Shown here one piece after another: positions 50,149 through 58,237 of a stretch of DNA of 61,349 nucleotides. The notes below the pieces were generated by a model. It ran no database searches. It saw only the letters and a program-made list of their open reading frames with translations, and had not been told where the DNA came from. The stretch covers positions 1 through 61,349 of the forward strand of contig JAZRZL010000089.1 in assembly GCA_045601345.1 (NCBI GenBank), given 5' to 3'. The translations under genes were made by a program, and so were the position numbers. The stretch is from SVMC01 sp045601345. GTDB taxonomy: Bacteria > Bacillota > Clostridia > Oscillospirales > Oscillospiraceae. Within the stretch, counting starts at the first letter, position 1. Each line of letters starts with the position of its first letter.

Positions 50149-51393
50149 TTACAATTTGATATTGTCTGCAAGCTGATACTGATTAGAAAACGGTTTGCAG
50201 ATATAATGCCGAATCTCCAGCATGGTCAGGGCAGATATAACATCCTGCGCAGGGCGCTGGGTATACGCAATGATATCATCCACCGACAGCGTTCCCTTCT
50301 GTAGTACCTCCAATACAGCAGATTGGGCAGGCGGCAGAGAAGAGAGAAGCGCTTTTAGCTCAATATAATTCGTATTGTCCTCGTTGTCAACGGATTTTTT
50401 CGGTTTTTGTATCTGAGAGGCAACTTTTAGCTCTTTGTCCTCGTCTGCGACAGCGGCATTTTGTCGAATATCGTTCGAAGACAGTCCAATTTTATTTCCA
50501 GCATTTGCTATCTCCCGCACAGTAGAATAGCGCCCCAGATATTCCTCCATGATATCCCAGCCGGTCTCTACAAAGAGTGCGCCCTCCTTTAAAAGACGGT
50601 TGGAACCTGCGCAAGCTTCATCGCCTGCGTTGCCCGGAACAGCAAACACATCTCTGCCCTGATCAAGTGCCAACCGTGCAGTAATCAGAGAACCGCTCTT
50701 CGCCGCAGCCTCAACAACGACAACACCATCGCAAAGACCTGAGAGTATACGGTTTCTAATCGGAAAATGATATCCCTTCGGAGGCGTATTGGGTGGGTAT
50801 TCCGTAAGCACACAGCCACGAGCAATGGTATCCTCATAAAGAGAACGATTTTTTGCAGGATAAATGATATCCGCGCCACAGCCTAACACACCTACCACAG
50901 GGGTACCAGAAGTCAGTGCGCCGATCATGCCCATTGCGTCAATACCATCGGCCAAGCCGGAAACAATAATGGCACCGGCTTTTCCCAGCTGATAACCCAT
51001 CCGCTTTGCCATAAGCAGTCCACGTACAGATGCTTTTCTGGCACCAACCAGTGCAAGACTGGGATAAGAATCAAAATCGGGCAGTCTTCCTTTATAATAA
51101 AGAACCACTGGAGCATCATATATATTTTTTAAATGTGCGGGGTACTGTGCATCCTGATAGGTCAGGATGTTGATTCCCAACTCATAGCACTGGCTCAGGA
51201 GCTGCTCTGCTCTGGCTAAGCTCTTATCGCAAAGACTGTCACGTTCCGCTTTGGTCAAGTCGGGAAGACTGTCCAATGCTTCCGGCGTGGCAAAATATAT
51301 GTCAGCTGCAGAGCCAAGATGGCGCACAAGAGCCAACCTGCGTGCTTTGGTCATGCAGGGTCTTTCGCTGAGCCACAGCCAATATTTAAGCAT
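50149..51393 (-). CDS. dprA: DNA-processing protein DprA
   Basis: Loads RecA on incoming single-stranded DNA during natural transformation. The 414-residue protein has an N-terminal helix-hairpin region, the Rossmann domain (LALVGARKASVRGLLMAKRM, IIVSGLADGIDAMGMIGAL, GVLGCGADIIYPAKNR, GLCDGVVVVEAAAKSGSLITA split over the fold) and a C-terminal winged helix (about 335-410, STLSVDDII-like GTLSVDDIIAYTQRP). It is complete and conserved even in non-competent species, so it does not prove competence. Confidence 0.95.
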   Translation of the reverse strand: MLKYWLWLSERPCMTKARRLALVRHLGSAADIYFATPEALDSLPDLTKAERDSLCDKSLARAEQLLSQCYELGINILTYQDAQYPAHLKNIYDAPVVLYYKGRLPDFDSYPSLALVGARKASVRGLLMAKRMGYQLGKAGAIIVSGLADGIDAMGMIGALTSGTPVVGVLGCGADIIYPAKNRSLYEDTIARGCVLTEYPPNTPPKGYHFPIRNRILSGLCDGVVVVEAAAKSGSLITARLALDQGRDVFAVPGNAGDEACAGSNRLLKEGALFVETGWDIMEEYLGRYSTVREIANAGNKIGLSSNDIRQNAAVADEDKELKVASQIQKPKKSVDNEDNTNYIELKALLSSLPPAQSAVLEVLQKGTLSVDDIIAYTQRPAQDVISALTMLEIRHYICKPFSNQYQLADNIKL

Positions 51394-51408
51394 ACTCCCA
51401 CCAGATTT

Positions 51409-52167
51409 CTATCTATTTCTGCGTAATTCCCACAGGACAACAGTTGCTGCTACTGCTGCATTAAGAGATTCACAACGGCTTCCCATAGGAATGATAATCT
51501 GCCGATCAGACTGCTCCAAAAATTCCGTGCGAATTCCCTGCCCCTCGCTGCCGATTACGGTAACATAGGCAGAAAGGTCAATTTGCCGGATATCCTGCGC
51601 AGAGCTTGAGAGCGCAGCTGCGGCAATAGGCAGATGATTTTGCTTGCAATATCGAATAATCTCCAAGCAATTGGTCTGCATAGGCTGTCTGCGCAACACA
51701 GCTCCCATAGAAGCGCGTACCGTCTTCTCTCCATAGGGATCAGCACATCCGTCAGTGAGTACGACTGGCACATCCATGGCATCCGCTGTGCGAAGAATTG
51801 TGCCAAGATTGCCAGGATCTTGAATACCATCCAGAATCAAACTGCCAGACAAAATCGACAAAGGCTGATTCTCCGGCATATGGCAAAGAAAAATCACACC
51901 TTGCGGAGAACGCATGGTTGAGATTGATTGCATCAGGCTCTCCGGCACACGCACAATGCGAATGCTCTCGTTCATTTCCGGCAGCAAAAGGCCATCGCAC
52001 GCAATGACGGTATGCAGACCCGGATCCCAACGCACTGCTTCTTCTAAAAGCTTTGTGCCGTCGCCGCAGAATTCCCGATTCTCCTCCCGGTAGGTACGGG
52101 AGGTTTGCAGCTTTTTTAGATGGATAAGCAGCCGATTTTGACGGCTTGTAATTCTCTCCTCAATCAT
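51409..52167 (-). CDS. TrmH/SpoU-family RNA 2'-O-methyltransferase
   Basis: SPOUT methyltransferase of 252 residues with an N-terminal substrate-binding segment (RQNRLLIHLKKLQTSRTYRE) and the knotted C-terminal domain: motif 1 LDGIQDPGNLGTILRTADA, motif 2 VIGSEGQGI and motif 3 SLNAAVAATVVLWELRR, all intact. The rRNA or tRNA target is not specified by sequence alone. It overlaps trkA by 4 nt. Confidence 0.93.
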   Translation of the reverse strand: MIEERITSRQNRLLIHLKKLQTSRTYREENREFCGDGTKLLEEAVRWDPGLHTVIACDGLLLPEMNESIRIVRVPESLMQSISTMRSPQGVIFLCHMPENQPLSILSGSLILDGIQDPGNLGTILRTADAMDVPVVLTDGCADPYGEKTVRASMGAVLRRQPMQTNCLEIIRYCKQNHLPIAAAALSSSAQDIRQIDLSAYVTVIGSEGQGIRTEFLEQSDRQIIIPMGSRCESLNAAVAATVVLWELRRNR

Positions 52168-52811
52168 AGCCGTTCCATTCGGGTCAGCTCATGCTGCCGA
52201 CCCATCATCACAAGTAGGTCACTTTCCATCAGCCGACTGTTCGGATGCGGATTCATAAGCATTTCTCTTCCGCGCCGCAGCGCAACAACGGATACATGGT
52301 ACTTTTCCAAAATACTCAGCTCGCGCAGCTGCTTACCTGTCCAGCTCTTCGGGACACTGCGCTCGACAATAGCATAATCGCCGGACAGCGAAATATAATC
52401 ATAGACTTTAGTGCTTGCAAGACTTTGGCCAACACGAATTGCCATTTCCCGCTCCGGCATCAGTGCCCAATCTGCACCAACTTTTTGAAGCGCTTTTTTA
52501 TGAGGCTCAGAGCCTGCCTTACAGACAACCTCCTTCACCCCAAGCTCCTTGAGCATCATAGTGACAAGAATACTGGAAGCGACATCGTTGCCAATACATA
52601 CAATACCGCAATCATAGCTTCCCACATCCAAACTACGCATAATACCTTCATCTTTGGCATCGGCAACTACAGCATGGGTCACCTGTTCAGAAATTTGCTG
52701 AATTGCCTCTTCATGCATATCAATCGCCAGCACCTCACATTTGGCTGTCATCAGCTCTTTTGCAATGGCACTGCCAAATCTGCCGAGGCCAATCACAACA
52801 AAGGATCGCAT
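52164..52811 (-). CDS. ktrA: Potassium uptake regulatory subunit KtrA/TrkA
   Basis: Cytoplasmic RCK protein that gates the KtrB/TrkH pore in response to nucleotide. The 215-residue length is the single-RCK KtrA type: RCK_N with VIGLGRFGSAIAKELM and VLAIDMHEEAIQQIS (residues 4-120), then RCK_C (about 130-215, MESDLLVMMGR near the end). It follows the ktrB gene by 9 nt. Confidence 0.94.
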   Translation of the reverse strand: MRSFVVIGLGRFGSAIAKELMTAKCEVLAIDMHEEAIQQISEQVTHAVVADAKDEGIMRSLDVGSYDCGIVCIGNDVASSILVTMMLKELGVKEVVCKAGSEPHKKALQKVGADWALMPEREMAIRVGQSLASTKVYDYISLSGDYAIVERSVPKSWTGKQLRELSILEKYHVSVVALRRGREMLMNPHPNSRLMESDLLVMMGRQHELTRMERL

Positions 52812-52820
52812 TTATTTCAC

Positions 52821-54179
52821 CTAACCTATCAACAGTTTTGTTTCCGCATAATGGAACCGCTCCTCTGCGCGTTCCCCAAATAAAAATCCTATGGAAATGG
52901 TGGTAATCCCAACACGACCGAAAAACATATAAAGAATGAGCAGTAATTTAGATCCGATACAAAGGGTCGGTGTCAGATCCGCTGTAAGCCCTACTGTACC
53001 AAGCGCCGAGGTGGATTCAAACAAGGCAGGGAGAAAATCAACCCCATCAACAACAGTAATGATAAATGCGCCCAAAAGAGATAGGCAAACCATTAGAGTC
53101 ACAATGGTATTGGCCATGGTGATTTGGTTTTCATTGACTGTTCGGTCAAAAACGGTCAGGCGGGATTTCCCTCGGGCAGATCGGATCGTAGACAGCAACA
53201 GCACACCAACCGTAACGGTTTTCATTCCACCCGCAGTGGAGCCGGAGGAACCACCAATGAGCATCCAAATGCAAGAAACCGCTTGAGAGGCCTGGGTCAG
53301 CTTTCCTTGTGATATTGCAGAAAATCCTGCTGTTCTAGTTGTAATTGATTGGAAAAGTGCTCCAAGAAGTTTATCGGCAATATCCTTTTGCCCAAGCGTA
53401 TTGGGATTATTCCACTCCAGAGCACCAAAAATTAAAGCGCCGCAAATAACAAGAATAGCGCTGATGCACAAAACAAGTCGTGTATAAACACTAATTTCCC
53501 GCAGATTTCTTCGATTGACATAAAGATCCTGCCATACAAAGAAGCCCAGACCGCCTACCGTAATCAATACCATCAACGTAAGGCAAACGATCCAGTCATT
53601 GGAATAAAGTATCAAGCTTGCCCCTGGCTCCCATCTGCCTAAAATATCAAATCCCGCATTACAGAATGCAGAGACAGAATGGAACAGCCCCATCCACACG
53701 GCACTGCCAAAAGGGACATCCTGCCAAAAACGCAGGGTCAGAATCACGGCTCCTCCAAGCTCCATAACTGCACTCACACGTACCACGCGATAAAGCAGAT
53801 GGACAACACCCTGCATATCATTCAGGCCAAAGGACTGCTGGAGCAGCATCCGCTTTTTAATCCCCAACCGCTCCCGAAGCAGCAAAAGAAACAGGGAGAA
53901 TATCGTCATAAATCCCATGCCGCCAACCTGAATCATCAGCAGAATCACAGCCTGACCGAAGCCGCTCCACTGGGTATAGGTATCCACCAGGGAAAGGCCG
54001 GTCACACAAACTGCGGAACAGGCAGTAAACAGCGCGGTAAGAAAGCCGCAGCTTTGCCCTGAACGGGAGGAAAATGGCAGTGAAAGCAGAGCGGAACCAA
54101 GGAGTACCAGCGCTGCAAATACCAACGTAATCACACGGGATGGTGATGATGCATGAATTTTTCCTTTTTTGAGCTTCAT
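52821..54179 (-). CDS. ktrB: Potassium transporter KtrB/TrkH
   Basis: Ion-translocating subunit of a Ktr/Trk system. Start 54179 (MKLKKGKIHA) is preferred because GGAAAGG precedes it; 452 residues match KtrB. Four pore-loop repeats are visible, with filter-like glycines in FTACSAVCVTGLSL, LFHSVSAFCNAGFDI, LFQSITTRTAGFSAI and LFESTSALGTVGLTA. It is expressed with ktrA. Na+ or K+ selectivity details cannot be read. Confidence 0.93.
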   Translation of the reverse strand: MKLKKGKIHASSPSRVITLVFAALVLLGSALLSLPFSSRSGQSCGFLTALFTACSAVCVTGLSLVDTYTQWSGFGQAVILLMIQVGGMGFMTIFSLFLLLLRERLGIKKRMLLQQSFGLNDMQGVVHLLYRVVRVSAVMELGGAVILTLRFWQDVPFGSAVWMGLFHSVSAFCNAGFDILGRWEPGASLILYSNDWIVCLTLMVLITVGGLGFFVWQDLYVNRRNLREISVYTRLVLCISAILVICGALIFGALEWNNPNTLGQKDIADKLLGALFQSITTRTAGFSAISQGKLTQASQAVSCIWMLIGGSSGSTAGGMKTVTVGVLLLSTIRSARGKSRLTVFDRTVNENQITMANTIVTLMVCLSLLGAFIITVVDGVDFLPALFESTSALGTVGLTADLTPTLCIGSKLLLILYMFFGRVGITTISIGFLFGERAEERFHYAETKLLIG

Positions 54180-54257
54180 ATCATCACATACCTTTCCCAT
54201 GAACACTGCAAATGTATGATAACAATATCGTATCATCTTCCCTAATTCTTTGCAACA

Positions 54258-54977
54258 TCAATTTTCTTCGTCTAATCCGTCAGCGGGCTGATTATGTCGG
54301 ATGCAGATAATCTGATAAATCCAAAGTCCAAGGCAGCTTATCATAAGTGTTAGCACAAATACAGCAGCTGCAAACCAATACTTTTTCCCACCCAGTGCAT
54401 CTCCGCCGATGGTAGATGTAATAATAGAAGGCAGCCGACCCAGAGAACATATCAGCAGCCAGCTAATGAAGGAAATATCCGTCAGTCCTGCAAAATAGCA
54501 AAGCAAATCCTTCGGTGTACCAGGAATCATAAAAATCAGCAAAAACAAGAAATCCCGTCCACGGGACGATTGGAGAAAACGGAGAGAATGGAGTTTTTCT
54601 CTGGAGAAAAACAGTTCTGCTGCACGAAAACCGAATCGCTGCACCATAAAAAACACAAGAATACTGCCGATTGAGGATGCCAGCATACACAGAAGCGTTC
54701 CCTCCCATGCGCCGAAGGCATAGCCCGCAACTATCTCAAAGGGTTCTCCGGGAATCAGCGCAATGATCACCTGCACGATCACCATACCCACATAGGCAAG
54801 CTTTCCCCATAGCCCGTGTCCATCTACCCATGCGCGAAATTTCGTAGGCTCTGAGGCAAAGCGAATCAATGGTCTTCCGACCATCCAACTCAGGCCTGCG
54901 AAAAAAATAATGGCAAAGGCAAGAATAGCATATTTTAAAGTCTTTGATGATTCGGCAGATTGTTCTTTATCAATCAT
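54258..54977 (-). CDS. TVP38/TMEM64 (DedA-like) membrane protein
   Basis: A 239-residue VTT-domain protein with about five membrane segments. Signature regions are GEPFEIVAGYAFGAWEGTLL near 75-95 and FLLIFMIPGTPKDLLCYFAGLTDIS near 150-170, the family's F-x-P-G-x-P-K-D motif. Members probably act as lipid scramblases. It heads the ktrB-containing run but is separated by 78 nt, so cotranscription is not certain. Confidence 0.9.
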   Translation of the reverse strand: MIDKEQSAESSKTLKYAILAFAIIFFAGLSWMVGRPLIRFASEPTKFRAWVDGHGLWGKLAYVGMVIVQVIIALIPGEPFEIVAGYAFGAWEGTLLCMLASSIGSILVFFMVQRFGFRAAELFFSREKLHSLRFLQSSRGRDFLFLLIFMIPGTPKDLLCYFAGLTDISFISWLLICSLGRLPSIITSTIGGDALGGKKYWFAAAVFVLTLMISCLGLWIYQIICIRHNQPADGLDEEN

Positions 54978-55015
54978 GACATTAACCTTATGCTCTTTTG
55001 TCTGTTTTCCCTATA

Positions 55016-55175
55016 GGGCAGCTCTAAAAATTCAGCGCAAGTCGAGCTGCGAGGGATTTTTCGTCAGACGCAACAAAAACCGCAGGGAATACTGGATGTA
55101 TTCCCGAGGATTTTTGTGAAGTATGACGGAAACAAGACCCGCAGATTCGACTGTGATGAATTTTTAGAGATGACC
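55016..55175. mobile_element. MITE-like element, 160 bp
   Basis: Terminal inverted repeats of about 19 bp with two mismatches; the inner 13 bp (CTCTAAAAATTCA at 55022-55034 and its complement at 55157-55169) are perfect. The ends are flanked by TATA at 55012-55015 and 55176-55179, a possible target duplication. The interior is nearly self-complementary along its length, with GTCGA/TCGAC and CGCAG paired arms and an innermost GGGAATAC/GTATTCCC hairpin. No coding frame. Small size, inverted ends and a TA-type target fit a MITE mobilised by an IS630/Tc1-type transposase, which is inference. Confidence 0.65.
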
Positions 55176-55344
55176 TATATATTCATCCTTTTCAATTGCC
55201 CCATAAGGGGTAAGAAAATGGCATTCTTTTGTTTAATCATTGCTTTTGCAATTATTATATCATATTGAACAGAAAATACAACTGGATATTGCTTGAGCTT
55301 CAGTGATTATAACGTTAAAAGTAATCCACAAATAATGACGATAG

Positions 55345-55399
55345 TGAAACAACACCGGTACACCTCATTCCAAGGTATACCGGTATCAGAATTGTTTCA
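55345..55399. repeat. Large hairpin after the acyltransferase gene
   Basis: ACCGGTACACCT/AGGTATACCGGT (11 of 12 paired) with a 7-nt loop, extended by outer TGAAACAA/TTGTTTCA arms. It lies 35 nt beyond the stop of the minus-strand gene and could end its transcript, though the T tract is weak. Confidence 0.6.
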
Positions 55400-55433
55400 T
55401 TGTCTCAGGCTGAGAAAGCCGATACTTATACGG

Positions 55434-56561
55434 TTAAGCAGTAACTGCTCCGCTTTTTTTATTTTCTTTGCGTTTGGTCATAAATTTATCCCAGAGCCAT
55501 GCAGATATGATTGTCAGTACAAGTACTACTGCACCGAGTGCTGCACATACAAACACATCGGTTACTCTATCGAATATGGGAGTTGCCAAACCGATAAATA
55601 CCCATTGAATTACATAGATTGACATAATATGCTTGCTCATATAGGAGAACAGCGCAGGAATCCTGTTTTTGGTAAGTCTGACTACAAGGTAGAGCACATA
55701 CATCTCTATGGCAAGACAGCCGTAGGACCAGAGCAAATTCCATGTATCCATTGCGTAATATAGACCCACATCATCCATGTTGGCTTCTGTCAAGGAGTTA
55801 ATTATCATGTCGTTGGGATCCATGTTGATAACATACGTAGCAACGGCAAGAGCAACAACGCCTGTAGCGGCGATTATGCTGTACATTTTAAACTTATTCT
55901 CCGTTTTGATAAGCAGTCGGCCAAAGAGATAGCCGAGAAGCGGCCACATAGCCCAAGTGAAGAACGGGAAATAGGAATAATCATTTGTTCTGACAAAAAT
56001 GCCGATTATGGAATCGAGCCATACACTGCCTGTGTCAATGCTGTTCGGGTAGGTGACCTCACTAACGATCAGACAGACTATCATAGCTATCGTTGTGATT
56101 GCCACAGGATGTTTGCTAGTCTTTAAATACGCAAAGAACAGGAAGGCGACTGTGACGAACGAATAGATATCTGTAGCAATGATCGAATGTGCATTGGCTG
56201 CAAATTCCTCCGCAACATCAGGTCTCATAAAGATCGGAACCCACTGCTGGAAGAAGTTTACAAGGATTCCGAGCGCAAAAATCTGTGCCGCACGCTTGAG
56301 ATAAGTTTTTGACGTAGAGCGCGTTGAGTAAACAACACCCACACCCATGGCAAGCATGAAGAGCGGAGCCGCAGGAACACCGCCGAGAAATTCAATGATC
56401 CATGCACATATGTAACCTGCTCCCTCTTCACTGTTTTCAAGGAACCAGTGTGCCTCATAGGTATGTACAAATACCATAAAAATAATTGCCAGAGCCTTGG
56501 CCAAGTCAAGCTCAACTTGTCTTGTCCTGTTTTTTTCGCGAGACAAGGAAATTCCTGCCAT
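55434..56561 (-). CDS. Multi-pass acyltransferase-like membrane protein (HGSNAT/DUF1624 type)
   Basis: A 375-residue protein with about ten membrane helices. The N-terminal RQVELDLAKALAIIFMVFVH carries the pattern of HGSNAT/DUF1624 and acyltransferase-3 proteins, where the first helix starts with a charged residue pair and a His faces the active site. GVPAAPLFMLAMGVG follows in the second helix. It probably moves acyl groups to an extracytoplasmic sugar or lipid; substrate unknown. It ends with a basic, Lys/Asn-rich tail. AAGGG precedes the ATG and a strong promoter lies upstream. Confidence 0.75.
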   Translation of the reverse strand: MAGISLSREKNRTRQVELDLAKALAIIFMVFVHTYEAHWFLENSEEGAGYICAWIIEFLGGVPAAPLFMLAMGVGVVYSTRSTSKTYLKRAAQIFALGILVNFFQQWVPIFMRPDVAEEFAANAHSIIATDIYSFVTVAFLFFAYLKTSKHPVAITTIAMIVCLIVSEVTYPNSIDTGSVWLDSIIGIFVRTNDYSYFPFFTWAMWPLLGYLFGRLLIKTENKFKMYSIIAATGVVALAVATYVINMDPNDMIINSLTEANMDDVGLYYAMDTWNLLWSYGCLAIEMYVLYLVVRLTKNRIPALFSYMSKHIMSIYVIQWVFIGLATPIFDRVTDVFVCAALGAVVLVLTIISAWLWDKFMTKRKENKKSGAVTA

Positions 56562-56614
56562 ATCTTCTACCCTTCTTCTATATTTCTATTGCAGTAGATT
56601 GCTTTACTCTCAAT

Positions 56615-56642
56615 ATTATATCATATTTTTTCTTATTGTCAA
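56615..56642 (-). promoter_or_regulatory. Promoter of the acyltransferase-like gene
   Basis: TTGACA (56637-56642), 16-nt spacer, TATAAT (56615-56620), minus strand; both hexamers are consensus. Confidence 0.75.
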
Positions 56643-56681
56643 GTTTTAATATTCTTTAATCAGAGGTTCCCTAAAGAGATC

Positions 56682-56855
56682 TGACGGCCAAGCCTGTATA
56701 ATGGTGTAAAATAAAAAATAAAGTGAGCCACCGGCTCATCCTTCAGGTATAATGTAAGCAGCTAAACCAACAAATACCGAGGAGGATCACCAATGGCTCA
56801 GCTTAATATTACACTAAATCAGGATGAAATTCTAGAGCTTCTTGCAAAAAATTCC
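56682..56855 (+). mobile_element. Truncated left end of an IS256-family element
   Basis: CCTGTATAATGGTGTAAAAT at 56694-56713 resembles the terminal repeat of IS256-type elements. After a GAGCC/GGCTC hairpin and a GAGGAGG ribosome binding site, an ATG at 56793 encodes MAQLNITLNQDEILELLA, the typical N-terminus of clostridial IS256 transposases. Family similarity stops after about 20 codons, exactly where repeat copy B begins; the remaining 380 or so residues are absent. The right end was not found in the window. Confidence 0.7.
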
Positions 56856-56859
56856 AAAA

Positions 56860-56952
56860 CGCAGGACAGGGGACGGTTCTCTGTCCTGAGGAAAGGTGTT
56901 CGAATTTTAGGCAATGAATTAAGCAGGACAGAGAACCGTCCCCTGTCCTGCG
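56860..56952. repeat. GGGACGG inverted repeat, copy B
   Basis: A perfect 29-bp inverted repeat, 56860-56888 against 56924-56952, with a 35-nt loop. It starts at the break point of the IS256 remnant and ends 22 nt before the mntP start codon. Confidence 0.93.
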
Positions 56953-56974
56953 TTCTGCATCGGAGGTACAGGCC

Positions 56975-57559
56975 ATGGAATGGAACCTGCTTTTCTTTTT
57001 CAACAGTATTCTTTTCGGTATCGGACTTGCCATGGATGCCTTCTCGGTTTCTCTGGCAAATGGGCTGCATGAGCCGGATATGAAACGCTCCCGTGCCGTT
57101 GGAATTGCGCTCACCTTTGGTCTGTTCCAGACCGCCATGCCCATGCTGGGTTGGGTCTGTGTGCACGCCATCGCGGAAGCCTTCACCGCATTTCAGAAAT
57201 ACATCCCCTGGATTGCGCTGCTGCTCCTTTGCTGGATCGGCGGCTCTATGCTCCGGGAGGGCATTCAAAATCAGGCGGGAGAACCTCCGGCTGCCACGCT
57301 TAGCTTCTGGAGCTTGATGGTGCAGGGCATTGCCACCTCCATTGATGCGCTGTCGGTCGGCTTTACCATTGCCGCATATTCTTGGCAGATGGCACTGACA
57401 GAATCCCTGATCATCGGTGCCGTCACCTTCCTCATCTGCCTCATCGGTCTTGCTCTGGGAAGACGCATCGGTACCAAGCTGTCCGGGAAGGCCTCCATTC
57501 TCGGCGGCATCATTCTCATTGCCATCGGTCTGGAAATTTTTTTTACCGGTATTTTATAA
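56975..57559 (+). CDS. mntP: Manganese efflux pump MntP
   Basis: A 194-residue exporter of the MntP (YebN) family with six membrane helices in two repeats. Each half has the hallmark Asp-x-x-x-x: GLAMDAFSVSLANG near residue 20 and ATSIDALSVGFTIA near 120; these Asp residues bind Mn2+. GGAGG is 9-14 nt before the ATG. The expected yybP-ykoY manganese riboswitch was not seen; copy B of the GGGACGG repeat occupies the leader. The gene is bracketed by copies B and C. Confidence 0.93.
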   Translation: MEWNLLFFFNSILFGIGLAMDAFSVSLANGLHEPDMKRSRAVGIALTFGLFQTAMPMLGWVCVHAIAEAFTAFQKYIPWIALLLLCWIGGSMLREGIQNQAGEPPAATLSFWSLMVQGIATSIDALSVGFTIAAYSWQMALTESLIIGAVTFLICLIGLALGRRIGTKLSGKASILGGIILIAIGLEIFFTGIL

Positions 57560-57564
57560 GTCCT

Positions 57565-57680
57565 AGGACAAGGGACGGTTCTCTGTCTTTGCAAAATAGT
57601 TTGATTATTGACACATTTTTTGGAATTACGGCAAGATTTGTGTTGTAAAAACTCAAAGACAGAGAACCGTCCCTTGTCCT
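57565..57680. repeat. GGGACGG inverted repeat, copy C
   Basis: A perfect 27-bp inverted repeat, 57565-57591 against 57654-57680, around a 62-nt loop. It lies 6 nt after the mntP stop. Compared with copies A, B and D, one G is replaced by A in the left arm (CAAGGGACGG) and the matching C by T in the right arm (CCGTCCCTTG). Confidence 0.93.
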
Positions 57681-57771
57681 GATCGTATGCAAGATTTTAT
57701 GTGTTTGCATTGTTATATGAATAGAGCGCTCTCGTTCGTGTCTCCCAAATCGGGGATGTCTAGGAGATAGA

Positions 57772-58236
57772 ATGGAAATTGAATTTCAGCAGATGGTGGA
57801 GGAATACGCATCTTCCTTGTATCGGCTGGCGTACAGCTATTGCCTGAATCGGGCAGATGCAGAGGATGTGGTGCAGGAGGTATTCCTCAAGTACCTACAG
57901 CGCGAGCCGCAGTGTGCTGCTCCCGAGCAGCTACGTGCTTGGCTGATGACCGTCACGGCCAACACATGCAAAAATTTGCTCTCCAGCGGATGGCGCAGGA
58001 AAAAGCAGCCGCTGGAGGAAGACCTTGCCGCATCGGAGCATTTCGATGAGGTGCTTGAAGTGCGCCTCGCGCTGGAAAAGCTGCCACCAAATCTGCGCGG
58101 CGTGGTACATTTGTTCTATTTTGAGCAATGGAACGTCAGGCAAATCGCGGAAATTCTGCATCTATCCGAGAGCGCCGTGCATTCCCGGCTTTTCCGGGCG
58201 CGAAAGCAGCTTAAAAACCTTCTGGGAGGTGATTAA
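57772..58236 (+). CDS. ECF-type RNA polymerase sigma factor
   Basis: A 154-residue sigma-70 family member of the extracytoplasmic function type. Region 2 is at about 10-75 with YCLNRADAEDVVQEVFLKYL, and region 4 at about 95-150 with LRGVVHLFYFEQWNVRQIAE and LSESAVHSRLFRARKQLKNL, the recognition helix. AGGAGA precedes the ATG by about 8 nt. The next gene begins 1 nt after its stop and encodes a single-span membrane protein, the standard ECF/anti-sigma arrangement. Target promoters are not known. Confidence 0.93.
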   Translation: MEIEFQQMVEEYASSLYRLAYSYCLNRADAEDVVQEVFLKYLQREPQCAAPEQLRAWLMTVTANTCKNLLSSGWRRKKQPLEEDLAASEHFDEVLEVRLALEKLPPNLRGVVHLFYFEQWNVRQIAEILHLSESAVHSRLFRARKQLKNLLGGD

Positions 58237-58237
58237 A

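Larger units (their letters stand above)
54978..55433. other. Gene-free region with a MITE-like element and a large hairpin
   Basis: 456 bp. It holds the 160-bp element at 55016-55175, an AT-rich stretch (55176-55340) and the hairpin at 55345-55399, just after the end of the convergently positioned acyltransferase gene. Nothing else was recognised. Confidence 0.7.

Noticed and set aside
56793..57083. 96-codon frame starting with the IS256 N-terminus and running through copy B
   Set aside because: After residue 21 the sequence is just the translated repeat and mntP leader, so it is a truncated transposase and not a new protein.
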